DNA of 47,577 nt from UBA10364 sp905182675 (GTDB taxonomy: Bacteria; Bacteroidota; Bacteroidia; Flavobacteriales; Schleiferiaceae): NCBI GenBank assembly GCA_963933975.1, contig CAWVWE010000013.1:1-47577 (forward strand), read 5' to 3'. The notes under the pieces were generated by a model. It searched no databases and had not been told where the DNA came from. It worked only from the letters and a program-made list of their open reading frames with translations. The translations under genes were made by a program, and so were the position numbers. Shown in pieces: positions 34,000 through 42,633 of this stretch; position 1 is the first letter of the stretch, and each line of letters starts with the position of its first letter.

Positions 34000-36900
34000 A
34001 TGAAGAAACTTCTACCACTACTACTGTTCATTGTTGGATATAGCGCTCAAGCTCAAACCTATTGTTCGCCAGTGTACACCACTGGCTGTACTGTTGGTGA
34101 TGATATAAACTCCGTTTTCATCGGTAATTTTCAAGACACCAACACAGGTTGTACCTCTGGAAATTATTACGTGTCTACATCGGATACCATATTCATTCAG
34201 CAAACCGCACCTACGTCTGTTTCGTTTACGTCAAATTACAGTACGCAATACTTTGCGATTTGGGGAGATTTCAATAACGATGGAGATTTTGACGATGCCA
34301 ACGAATTTCTATGGGCATCTAGCACAAATGCTTGGAACGGAAACGTTGGTTCTATAGCTATTCCATCCTCAGTTTCATTGGGTTCTTACAGAATGAGAAT
34401 ACGCTCTAATTTCTCAGCTGCTATTTCTTCATCTGAAAGCTGTTCGAGCCTTACATATGGCGAGGTACATGATTATACTGTCACGGTTACATCCCCACCG
34501 GTTTGTCCTGCTCCAGTATTCTCTGCGATTACTGCTTCAGATACTACCGCCTTGATTTCGTGGTCATCTCTTGATACCACGTTTTCTATTGAATATGGCG
34601 CTGCAGGTTTTTTAGCAGGTCTAGGTACCACTGTTGTGGTGAATGATACATTCGCATTGATTGGAATGTTAAGCCCTAATACCGCCTATGAATTTTTGAT
34701 AAAAACAGATTGTACGGCAGATACTAACGGATACAGCACTGTTGTCGGACCTTTTTACATCAAAACGATCTGTTCTTCAGTCAGTACTCCTATTTACGAA
34801 AGTTTCGAGAATGATTCTACTGGTTCATACTTGAGTCCAAACGCTCCGTCCTGCTGGTATTATACAGAAGAGTCTGGCGCCTCGGGATATGGATATATTA
34901 CTAACACCACGTGGAGTATTAGCCCGTATTACGGGTCTAAATACTACTACTTATACAACTCGTTTGACGCAAGTCAAGAGGCCCTAGTGAGTCCCGCTAT
35001 CATTGGCTTAGACAGTGGTACTAAGCAGATGGAAATCCATTTGGCTTCTACGGGTTTTTCAGCTGGGGTAGATGTGGTAATAGGTACCGTGAGTAGCCCA
35101 TCAAATTTCGCGAGTTTTACAGCAATGGATACCATAAGCGTTCCTAACGGCGGAAACTGGACCGCATATACCAGATACTTTGATGCAAGTACAGGGTATA
35201 ACATGCAGCACAAACACATCGCTATCGCAACAACTAACTCAAACACTTACACAGCTGTTTATATTGATGATATAACCATCAGTGATGCGCCACAATGTTT
35301 GCCAGCAAGTGCATTAAGCGTAGGTGCTGTATTGGTAGATTCTGCCCAAATATCATATGCTACAAATGGAATAGCTTCCTATTTGGAATATGGTCCAGTA
35401 GGTTTTGTACCGAATTTTCAGCAGAGCACGGGTACGCTAACAACGGCTACCGGTTCTCCTATGTGGATCACGGGATTAGACACAAACACCTCTTATGATG
35501 CATACGTTTATCAGATGTGTGCAGACAGTTCTGTTTCGCCTGCCTTTGGCCCTGTTACTTTCAAAACACTTGCATGTGTGCTCTCCAATATGTGTACGTT
35601 CAGTATTGAACTTACAGATTCTTACGGTGATGGATGGAATGGTGCTGAGGTCCAGGTAATTAATTCATCTGGAGGTGTAGAGTTTACATTGGGCGCAGGG
35701 TTTACAACTGGTCAAAGCTATACAGAAACGATTAACGTATGTACTGGACAAAACTTTACCATTGAGGTGAGTGATCCAGGTAGTTATGCCAGCGAGATAG
35801 GTTTGAATGTGATTTCTAACGGATCGACGATCACTAGCTATTCAAACTCGCCTTCGACTACAACGGGTACAGTAATGGCAACTTTTGCATCCAATTGTAA
35901 TGCCTCCTGTCCAACTCCAAGCAACCTAACCTACACCGCTGGTAAAAACACAGCGAGCTTTGGTTTCGATCAAAACGGAGGATCAGGTACTTATGTATAT
36001 GAGTGGGGACCCCAAGGGTTTATTCAAGCAACGGGGTCAGGTGTAGTATCCTTTATGGATTCAACGACATCAAATAACTTCAGTATTTCGGGCTTATCGT
36101 CAGCAACATGTTACGATGTATTTATGATCGCTTATTGTGGCGCTAATGGTACATCAGACACATTAGGGCCAATTTCGTTTTGTACAAACCTATGTGATAC
36201 GACGGATCTTTGTACCTATACGATGAGTATGTATGATACTTATGGTGACGGATGGAATGGCGCTGAGGTTTCCGTTTATTATAATGGTGTTTTCGGTGAA
36301 GCATTCACCTTCTTAACAGGAGATAGTTCTATTGTTGATTTCCAGGTATGTAGCGGAACCGAAATCACGGTAAACAATAGCCAAGCGGGTAGCTATCCTA
36401 CGGAAGTGTATTACTCATTGACGGACGCAAGTGGTCTACAAAATGTATCTGTGGCTTCACCCAACTTCGCTGTAGGTTATGTAGACACATTAATGGCCAA
36501 CTGTGTACCAGTTTCCTGCCCTATGCCTTCCAACGTAACTCTAGCAAACGTAGGGCCAAGTTTTGCTGATATTTCATGGACAGGTGGAACGGGGTCTTTT
36601 ATGTATACCTATACAGCATCAGGCTCAACCAATGCAATGACGGGGTCTTCCACATCTGCAATCACGTCGTTAACCGGATTAGCACCTGCAACATTTTACA
36701 ACTTTAGCGTATGGGAAGTATGTGCACCGGGTGATACTTCGATGATCCGTGGGTTTGCTTTTAATACAGATTCATGTACTGCTATAACGGTAGGGACGAC
36801 AAACTATAATGTAGACAGTGTCAACGCAACCACGGGTACGGTCAGCTTTGACTGGTCAGGAGCCTCAGGTTACAATAGCTACACCATTAATTTTGGAGAC

Positions 36901-37311
36901 GGTAGTAATTCGACAGGCACAGGGTCCTCTGAAACACATGTATATGCGGCAAACGGCTCATATTCAGCAACATTGACACTTTACGGAGATTGCGACACAA
37001 CAACGCGCAATATTACCGTAATGTTAAACGGTATAGGTCTTAACGAGCGAATGGGCTTAAGCTCATTATTAATGTATCCTAATCCAACCACTGGTTTAAT
37101 TACTGTAGACGGAATAGTAGATGGCGTAGACCTCATGAAGATTCGCGTTTTAAACTACTTGGGCCAGGAAATAGTTAACGATGACCTGGTTGTAACTTCA
37201 GGAGTATTCCACAAAACCTATGATTTGAGCGATCAAGCTGCTGGTGCCTATTTGATAGAAATCAAATCTGATCGTGGAATGATTCAAAAGCCAATAATCA
37301 TAAAACACTAA
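34000..37311 (+). CDS. large T9SS-secreted multidomain surface protein (GEVED, FN3, PKD)
   Basis: A 1103-residue modular protein. In order: signal peptide (1-18, SAQA); GEVED domain (about 25-165, with IWGDFNNDGDFDD); FN3-like beta modules (170-250, 435-525, 645-730, 845-925); a jelly-roll or MAM-like segment (about 255-430, QMEIHLASTG); two related DSYGDGWNGAEV modules starting at Cys532 and Cys738; a PKD domain (about 950-1005, FGDGSNSTGTG); and a T9SS type A sorting domain (about 1020-1103, MYPNPTTGLITVDG). This looks like an adhesin or matrix protein exported to the surface. No catalytic residues are evident. Its 3' end overlaps comF by 4 bp, and its likely terminator lies inside comF at 37426-37460. 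Confidence 0.88.
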   Translation: MKKLLPLLLFIVGYSAQAQTYCSPVYTTGCTVGDDINSVFIGNFQDTNTGCTSGNYYVSTSDTIFIQQTAPTSVSFTSNYSTQYFAIWGDFNNDGDFDDANEFLWASSTNAWNGNVGSIAIPSSVSLGSYRMRIRSNFSAAISSSESCSSLTYGEVHDYTVTVTSPPVCPAPVFSAITASDTTALISWSSLDTTFSIEYGAAGFLAGLGTTVVVNDTFALIGMLSPNTAYEFLIKTDCTADTNGYSTVVGPFYIKTICSSVSTPIYESFENDSTGSYLSPNAPSCWYYTEESGASGYGYITNTTWSISPYYGSKYYYLYNSFDASQEALVSPAIIGLDSGTKQMEIHLASTGFSAGVDVVIGTVSSPSNFASFTAMDTISVPNGGNWTAYTRYFDASTGYNMQHKHIAIATTNSNTYTAVYIDDITISDAPQCLPASALSVGAVLVDSAQISYATNGIASYLEYGPVGFVPNFQQSTGTLTTATGSPMWITGLDTNTSYDAYVYQMCADSSVSPAFGPVTFKTLACVLSNMCTFSIELTDSYGDGWNGAEVQVINSSGGVEFTLGAGFTTGQSYTETINVCTGQNFTIEVSDPGSYASEIGLNVISNGSTITSYSNSPSTTTGTVMATFASNCNASCPTPSNLTYTAGKNTASFGFDQNGGSGTYVYEWGPQGFIQATGSGVVSFMDSTTSNNFSISGLSSATCYDVFMIAYCGANGTSDTLGPISFCTNLCDTTDLCTYTMSMYDTYGDGWNGAEVSVYYNGVFGEAFTFLTGDSSIVDFQVCSGTEITVNNSQAGSYPTEVYYSLTDASGLQNVSVASPNFAVGYVDTLMANCVPVSCPMPSNVTLANVGPSFADISWTGGTGSFMYTYTASGSTNAMTGSSTSAITSLTGLAPATFYNFSVWEVCAPGDTSMIRGFAFNTDSCTAITVGTTNYNVDSVNATTGTVSFDWSGASGYNSYTINFGDGSNSTGTGSSETHVYAANGSYSATLTLYGDCDTTTRNITVMLNGIGLNERMGLSSLLMYPNPTTGLITVDGIVDGVDLMKIRVLNYLGQEIVNDDLVVTSGVFHKTYDLSDQAAGAYLIEIKSDRGMIQKPIIIKH

Positions 37312-38018
37312 ATTTCAATAGCTAGAGATGCTAGAACAAGCGCGTTCTCCGGATAGTTTTTTCGCAATGTCTCTCCAGCGTGAAATAATGATGACCCAGT
37401 AGTTACCGTGTCGTCAATCACAACCAACAGCGCATCCTTCGGGATGCGCTGTTTTTTTTTGCGGACCCGTAAAGAATTTGAGATGTTTGACCATCGGTCA
37501 ATAGCGCTAAAATGAACCTGACTCTTGCGATGTATCTCTTTCTTTAAAAGAGGAAGTACAACGCCATGAATTTCTGCCTTTGCGAGAGCTTTTTGACAGC
37601 CTCTTGTAATAGAATGACATTGATTGTATCCGCGCTGAAAACGGCGTCTTTTAGATATGGGCATAGGTATGAGCACGATGGTTGAGGTTGTTCTATGCGT
37701 GCTCTTTAAATGCTTGACTAAAAAGGGACCTAAAACATGATGCCCCATGGTTCCTCCAAGCCGAGGATGATCGCCATACTTGAGTCCATAACAAATGGTG
37801 TTAACGGGATCGGTGAAAATGAGTGCGGAAACAAAATCAGCGTCAATGAGAGCTCCTAAGATATAAAGCTTCGTTAATTCAGCGGTATGGGCACGTGGAA
37901 GGCTTTGTAAACAAACTTGGCATATACTTTGCTCATCAACATGAAGCAAGTGCCTGCAAATAAAGCAGCGTGATGGAAACCAAGAACTTGTTAAAAAACT
38001 TAATTGATTTGAAATCAT
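37308..38018 (-). CDS. comF: ComF family phosphoribosyltransferase-like protein
   Basis: A 236-residue protein. The N terminus has a probable zinc finger (CFICRHLL and CQVCLQSL, residues about 18-39). The C-terminal half is a phosphoribosyltransferase fold with FQRGYNQCHSI (about 132-142) and the PRPP loop LLVVIDDTVTTGSSL (about 195-209). ComF supports DNA uptake during natural transformation in other bacteria. It is a single gene: convergent with the T9SS gene (4-bp overlap) and divergent from the coiled-coil gene (55 bp). An intrinsic terminator for the opposite strand lies within its coding sequence around codons 187-198. Confidence 0.9.
   Translation of the reverse strand: MISNQLSFLTSSWFPSRCFICRHLLHVDEQSICQVCLQSLPRAHTAELTKLYILGALIDADFVSALIFTDPVNTICYGLKYGDHPRLGGTMGHHVLGPFLVKHLKSTHRTTSTIVLIPMPISKRRRFQRGYNQCHSITRGCQKALAKAEIHGVVLPLLKKEIHRKSQVHFSAIDRWSNISNSLRVRKKKQRIPKDALLVVIDDTVTTGSSLFHAGETLRKNYPENALVLASLAIEI
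37426..37460 (+). terminator. intrinsic terminator embedded in the comF coding sequence
   Basis: On the plus strand AACAGCGCATCC (37426-37437) pairs perfectly with 37442-37453 around a TTCG tetraloop and is followed by a T run to 37460. It is 115 bp past the stop of the large T9SS gene, whose transcript it should end. On the comF strand the hairpin is preceded by A and not followed by T, so it should not stop comF transcription. Confidence 0.85.
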
Positions 38019-38073
38019 AGTTCATTGGGTTTGAGGTAGCTTCGTTATATATTAAGATAATAAACAACTGTAG

Positions 38074-38961
38074 ATGAGTTCAGAAGGAAACAAAGGAAGA
38101 TTTAGTGTGATAGTAGGTGCTATGGCTGTTGCTGTGATCGCTTTAGGTGTAATGCTGTATTTACGCAGTGAAGAGAACCATAAACTTGATCTTGAAAAGC
38201 AATCTTTGGCTATGGAATTGACCATAATGAAAGAGGATTTGTTGTCTCAGGTTGGAGAAAATGACAGCTTAAATGCGTTCATTCAATATGAAACCACGCG
38301 TTTGAGCATGGTGATTGATAGCATCAATTCTGTCAATGTTCAAAACAAAAAACAACTCACAAATTACCGTTACCGATTGAGCGGAATGAAGAAGGAGAAC
38401 GCTTCTCTGGTCTCGAGAATGGACAGTACAAATACGGCGTATGCTATTTTGAAAGTCCGTGAGCAAATGGTTGCAGACAGTCTTAATATTGCCATTGCAG
38501 CAAATCAAAATCTGAAGGGTAAAAACACATCTCTTTCCACGACCGTCGCTAAAGGCAAGCAATTGGTTATCGCTTCTTCAACACTGTCGCCTGTGCGAAT
38601 TACCGGAAGCGGTAAAGAGCGTTCTACGAAAAAAGCGAAACGTACAGATCGAATTAACGTTTGTGTGACTCTGGCTAAAAATAGAATTGCGGACCAGGGT
38701 GAACGTGTGCTTTACGTAAAATTATTTGCGCCCAACGGTAAACCAGTGGATGCTCCAGAATCTAACAAAGCAGTTGTTGGAGGCGAACAAAGCGGTTTTA
38801 ACGGATCAGCTAAAATCACCTTTACTGGTGATGCTCAAGAGATTTGTATTGCAGCTAACCGTGCTACAGACGCACCAGTTCAGCTAGCGCCAGGAATATA
38901 TACAGCAGCTGTAATTACCAATAGTTACGTGGTAGGTACAGTAGCTATTGAATTGAGATAA
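38074..38961 (+). CDS. membrane-anchored coiled-coil protein of unknown function
   Basis: A 295-residue protein with an N-terminal membrane helix (about 11-29, VIVGAMAVAVIALGVMLYL), a coiled coil (about 32-155, rich in Leu, Glu and Lys heptads), a basic spacer (GSGKERSTKKAKRTD) and a C-terminal beta domain (about 190-295) with VCVTLAKNRIADQGERVLYVKLFAPNG-type strands. I know no function. An OmpA-like lipoprotein gene starts 5 bp downstream, so the two products probably span the envelope together, one from the inner membrane and the other from the outer membrane (inference). Confidence 0.75.
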   Translation: MSSEGNKGRFSVIVGAMAVAVIALGVMLYLRSEENHKLDLEKQSLAMELTIMKEDLLSQVGENDSLNAFIQYETTRLSMVIDSINSVNVQNKKQLTNYRYRLSGMKKENASLVSRMDSTNTAYAILKVREQMVADSLNIAIAANQNLKGKNTSLSTTVAKGKQLVIASSTLSPVRITGSGKERSTKKAKRTDRINVCVTLAKNRIADQGERVLYVKLFAPNGKPVDAPESNKAVVGGEQSGFNGSAKITFTGDAQEICIAANRATDAPVQLAPGIYTAAVITNSYVVGTVAIELR

Positions 38962-38966
38962 AACCC

Positions 38967-39926
38967 ATGAAAAAACTCTTATTATTTGCTGTTCTGGGAC
39001 TTTTAAGCACTTCTTGTATAAGTACGAAGGTGCATAAAACCCTTCAAGAGAAATACGACATTTTAGCGAACGAGGCTGACCAGCTACGACAAAAAAACGA
39101 GGTACGTGATTCAGAAAACACGGAGCTACAACGTACGTTAACAGCTGCTCGCAGGGATATGTCCATCCTTCAGGAGGACACAACCAGCAAATTCGATGAA
39201 TTGAGAGCGTTAACCACAAAGTATGATCGTCTTTCCAAACAATACGATTACCTCCTGGATAATAACACGACGTTAATCACAGCCAGCGCTCGAGAGAATA
39301 AGACGTTGATGGACCAGTTGAATACAATGCAATCTAGACTCCAAGCGAAGGAAGATAGTTTGAACACAGAGCGCCGTCTTTTGGAAAGAGGCCAGCGCAG
39401 GGTGAACGAGCTTGAGGGTGTTATACACCGTAAAGACAGTACTGTTGCCTATGTTCGTCAAAAAGTATCAGATGCCCTGCTTGGATTTAACGGCAATGGC
39501 CTCACGGTAAACATGAGAGACGGTAAGGTCTATGTTAGTTTGGAGAATAGCTTGTTATTTGCTCCCGGATCGTGGAATGTTGCCGCTAACGGACAAGTAG
39601 CACTTGAGAACCTAGCAAAGGTATTGGCAGAAAATGCAGATATCACGGTGTTGGTGGAGGGTCATACTGACAATGATGCCTATAGAGGACAAAGTCAAGT
39701 AAAAGACAATTGGGATCTCAGTGTTCTGCGTGCAACGAATGTTGTTAAAATTCTAACTAAGAATGCGGGAATGAATCCCGAGCGTATCACTGCTGCTGGT
39801 AGGGGAGAATATGTACCTCTGGTAGAAAACAGTTCCCAAGAAAACAAAGCAATTAATCGAAGAACAGAGATAATACTAACTCCAGATTTAACGGAGTTAG
39901 CGAATCTGCTGGAAGGCGATAAATAA
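38967..39926 (+). CDS. OmpA family lipoprotein with coiled coil
   Basis: A 319-residue outer-membrane lipoprotein. Lipobox Cys17 (STSC) follows a short signal. Residues about 22-160 are a long coiled coil, and about 190-308 form the OmpA C-terminal peptidoglycan-binding domain: VEGHTDNDAY, LSVLRATNVVKIL, ITAAGRGEYVPL and NRRTEIIL. It should tie the outer membrane to peptidoglycan. It follows the coiled-coil gene by 5 bp. Its stop is 9 bp from the end of the convergent radA; a hairpin inside radA (39975-40006) is the likely terminator. Confidence 0.92.
   Translation: MKKLLLFAVLGLLSTSCISTKVHKTLQEKYDILANEADQLRQKNEVRDSENTELQRTLTAARRDMSILQEDTTSKFDELRALTTKYDRLSKQYDYLLDNNTTLITASARENKTLMDQLNTMQSRLQAKEDSLNTERRLLERGQRRVNELEGVIHRKDSTVAYVRQKVSDALLGFNGNGLTVNMRDGKVYVSLENSLLFAPGSWNVAANGQVALENLAKVLAENADITVLVEGHTDNDAYRGQSQVKDNWDLSVLRATNVVKILTKNAGMNPERITAAGRGEYVPLVENSSQENKAINRRTEIILTPDLTELANLLEGDK
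39876..39900 (-). terminator. weak hairpin after radA, inside the OmpA gene
   Basis: CTAACTCC (39876-39883) pairs perfectly with 39893-39900. Read on the minus strand it lies about 36 nt past the radA stop and is followed by TATTAT rather than a solid T run, so termination is uncertain. Confidence 0.3.
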
Positions 39927-39935
39927 AGCCATTAC

Positions 39936-41288
39936 TTAGAATTGGGATTGTACCAGTTCTTCTATCCTTTTAAGTCCCACTATGGCAATGCCGTAGTGGG
40001 ATTTTTCTATTTGGTGGTGACCGCTAATATAAATGCGCTCAAACCCAAGTTTTTCTGCTTCACGAATACGTTGGTCAATTTTAGTGACTGGACGGATCTC
40101 ACCTGTTAGCCCCACTTCACCTGCAAAACAAACTTTGCCGCCAATAGCGTCATCTTGGTTAGAACTCAGGATGGCAGCTATCACAGCTAAATCTAATGCA
40201 GGATCATCTACGCGAAGTCCTCCAGTGATGTTTAAAAAGACGTCTTTCTGGCCCAGTCTAAAGCCACACCGTTTCTCTAGTACCGCCAGTAGCATGTTTA
40301 GTCTGCGCGTGTCGAAACCTGTAGTAGATCGTTGCGGAGTTCCATAGACTGCGGTAGAACACAATGCTTGTATTTCGAGCAGCATAGGGCGTACTCCTTC
40401 AAGGAGTACGGCAACCGCATTCCCACTGAGCCCGTCGTGCTGTTTGGTCAGCAACAGATCGCTAGGATTTGCAACCCCCTGCAAGCCCGCTTGCTCCATC
40501 GTATATAAACCAATTTCATGTGTAGAGCCAAACCTGTTTTTATGTGCCCTAAGAATCCTGTAGAGCAGATTTGGATCACCTTCAAATTGTAAGACAACAT
40601 CCACCATGTGCTCTAAAATTTTAGGCCCGGCGATGCTCCCCTCTTTATTAATGTGTCCAATCAGAAGTACTGGAGTTCCAGTTTCTTTGGCATAGCTGAT
40701 AAAGCGAGCAGCACTTTCTCTAATCTGCGCGACAGATCCCGGAGTACTCTCCACATGAGGTACGTGTAAGGTTTGAATGGAATCGACAATCACCAAATGC
40801 GGGCGCATGGTTTTGAGATGATTGAAAATAGCTTCTGTTTTCGTTTCACTGAGTAGATAAAGCTCACTCTCCGCCTTACCTATACGTTCACCTCGAAGTT
40901 TAATCTGTGATGGACTCTCTTCCCCAGATATGTAAGCGACGGTACCGCTAAACTGAAGAGCCATTTGTAGCAATAAAGTGCTTTTCCCAATCCCTGGTTC
41001 ACCTCCCAATAGAATGACCGAACCGGGAACAATCCCACCACCTAAAACACGAGAAAACTCCTCATCTCTTATCGGATAACGTTGAACCGAGGTATGTTGT
41101 ACTTCCTCTATTTTCATGGGTTTTGAAGCGCCAATTTCGCCGCTCCAAGCCCTAGGGTCAGGCTTTGACTTTGTATGTACTTCCTCTACGAGTGTGTTCC
41201 ACTCCTTGCAACCTTGACATTGCCCCATCCATTTCGAATGTTCGGTACCACAACTGGTGCAGACAAATATGCTTTTGCTTTTGGCCAT
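39936..41288 (-). CDS. radA: DNA repair protein RadA
   Basis: A 450-residue RecA-related helicase that helps branch migration in recombination. The N-terminal zinc finger is intact (Cys10, Cys13, Cys24, Cys27), followed by Walker A GGEPGIGKST, the RadA-specific AHKNRFGST motif and the Lon-like C-terminal domain (LNITGGLRVDDPALDLAVIAAILSS is abbreviated here as VDDPALDLA near 366). It is last in a leftward run panC-panD-flippase-radA, 6 bp after the preceding stop. Confidence 0.96.
   Translation of the reverse strand: MAKSKSIFVCTSCGTEHSKWMGQCQGCKEWNTLVEEVHTKSKPDPRAWSGEIGASKPMKIEEVQHTSVQRYPIRDEEFSRVLGGGIVPGSVILLGGEPGIGKSTLLLQMALQFSGTVAYISGEESPSQIKLRGERIGKAESELYLLSETKTEAIFNHLKTMRPHLVIVDSIQTLHVPHVESTPGSVAQIRESAARFISYAKETGTPVLLIGHINKEGSIAGPKILEHMVDVVLQFEGDPNLLYRILRAHKNRFGSTHEIGLYTMEQAGLQGVANPSDLLLTKQHDGLSGNAVAVLLEGVRPMLLEIQALCSTAVYGTPQRSTTGFDTRRLNMLLAVLEKRCGFRLGQKDVFLNITGGLRVDDPALDLAVIAAILSSNQDDAIGGKVCFAGEVGLTGEIRPVTKIDQRIREAEKLGFERIYISGHHQIEKSHYGIAIVGLKRIEELVQSQF
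39975..40006 (+). terminator. intrinsic terminator embedded in the 3' coding end of radA
   Basis: On the plus strand a 12-bp stem (39975-39986 with 39990-40001, one T-G pair) closes over an AAT loop and is followed by five T. It lies about 50 bp past the OmpA stop and should end that rightward transcript. In radA it encodes the region of KSHYGIAIVGL. Confidence 0.75.
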
Positions 41289-41294
41289 GATAAC

Positions 41295-42272
41295 TTATGT
41301 CTTTCGTGCAAAATACAGAATAACCATACCTATAGCACCGGTGATGACGAACATTAAACTTTGTCCGCTATGAATAATGGTCGCAAATGCAGTTCCCAGC
41401 TCCGGCGTATAGCCTAAGACCACAAGCGCTTTAGATACTAAATAATGGTAAGCTCCAAGCCCACCTGGAACGGGAACAACAAAGCCTAGTGCGGCGGCAA
41501 CACTCACGTAAAACGCTTGGCCTATCCCGAGATCACCCAGTCCTTCGACAATATGGAATCCAACAACGATCGTTCCTACATAGCATATCCAAATGGCAAA
41601 ACTATAGGTCCAGAATAGAATCTTATTATCTACTTTTTGAATGCTTTTTAGGCCTTCTATAATTCCCGAAACAAACCCGTGTATTTTTTTTATAAACCCC
41701 CAATTTAACCAAATACGCTTGGTTAAAAATAGCACTGCTCCAATCGAAAACAGCACGACTCCAGCGACGATGAAAAACCCGGTGTTAAGCTCGGGAAGCG
41801 AAGCACCACTTTCTTCTAAGAACAGCAACAATTCAGGAGCCTGCGTAATGAAGGTTATTAAAACGACCAATCCAAACATCAACGAGTCCACAACACGTTC
41901 AAGCACTACCGTTCCAAAGAGCTTATCAATGGGAATCTGGTCTGTTTTGTTTAAAGCGGTACAGCGCGCCACCTCGCCAACGCGTGGTGTAACTAAATTG
42001 ACCAGATAAGAAAATGCAACCGCAGAAATGGCACGTGTAGGCGTCACGTTATATCCTAATGAACGTAGCAATTGAACCCATCTTATGCCCCTAATGATGA
42101 TGGCAATAAAACCTATACCCAAAGCAACTAATAGGCCCATGGTATCCACGCTTTGGATGTTGGCCCAAAGTTCTGTAGGGTTCACGTTTTTAAAGGTCAG
42201 GTACAACAAGGCAAAGCCTATCCCCAAAAAGAGTACGTATTGAAGCACTTTTTTCGAGCTCACATTCATCAT
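41295..42272 (-). CDS. lysylphosphatidylglycerol synthase TM region (UPF0104/AglD2) family membrane protein
   Basis: A 325-residue integral membrane protein with about eight hydrophobic segments. IRGIRWVQLLRSLGYNV, AFSYLVNLVTPRVGEVARC and VPVPGGLGAYHYLVSKAL are typical of the UPF0104/MprF N-terminal-like flippase family, whose members move or help use polar lipids or polyprenyl-linked substrates. There is no lysyl-transfer domain, so it is not a full MprF. Its ATG overlaps the panD stop (ATGA) and radA follows 6 bp later, a conserved-looking Flavobacteria gene order with no obvious functional link. Confidence 0.88.
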   Translation of the reverse strand: MMNVSSKKVLQYVLFLGIGFALLYLTFKNVNPTELWANIQSVDTMGLLVALGIGFIAIIIRGIRWVQLLRSLGYNVTPTRAISAVAFSYLVNLVTPRVGEVARCTALNKTDQIPIDKLFGTVVLERVVDSLMFGLVVLITFITQAPELLLFLEESGASLPELNTGFFIVAGVVLFSIGAVLFLTKRIWLNWGFIKKIHGFVSGIIEGLKSIQKVDNKILFWTYSFAIWICYVGTIVVGFHIVEGLGDLGIGQAFYVSVAAALGFVVPVPGGLGAYHYLVSKALVVLGYTPELGTAFATIIHSGQSLMFVITGAIGMVILYFARKT

Positions 42273-42619
42273 CTTATGAGGTTAGTAACTTCGTTTGGAA
42301 AGACAATTCTTGCTTTAAACGTTTTGGCCTCCTCAGGAGTCAAGCTCGCATAGGCGATGATAATGATGATATCTCCTTTTTGGACTTTTCGAGCTGCGGG
42401 TCCATTGAGTACTACCGCTCCCGTTCCTTTTTCACCTGAAATGGTATAAGTGTCGAACCGTTCGCCATTATTCACATTTACGATATAAACCCTTTCTCCT
42501 GGGATGATGCCTGCGGCCTCCATGAGATCATCATCTAGTGTGATAGATCCAACGTAATCAAGGTCTGCACCTGTTACTGAAACTCTGTGAATTTTACTTT
42601 TTACGACCTCTATTTGCAT
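42269..42619 (-). CDS. panD: aspartate 1-decarboxylase
   Basis: A 116-residue pyruvoyl enzyme that makes beta-alanine from aspartate for pantothenate synthesis. The self-cleavage pair Gly24-Ser25 (DYVGSITLD) gives the pyruvoyl group. ERVYIVNVNNGERFDTYTI, GPAARKVQKGDIIIII and AY follow the family. Length is slightly under the 126 of E. coli, as is usual. It lies 14 bp after panC and overlaps the next gene by 4 bp. Confidence 0.96.
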   Translation of the reverse strand: MQIEVVKSKIHRVSVTGADLDYVGSITLDDDLMEAAGIIPGERVYIVNVNNGERFDTYTISGEKGTGAVVLNGPAARKVQKGDIIIIIAYASLTPEEAKTFKARIVFPNEVTNLIR

Positions 42620-42633
42620 CCCTTAAAAGTAGA

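Noticed and set aside
38030..38060. Promoter for the coiled-coil gene: TTTG, 19 bp, TAAGATAA
   Set aside because: The -33 box and spacing fit, but the -7 box matches only three of six conserved positions.
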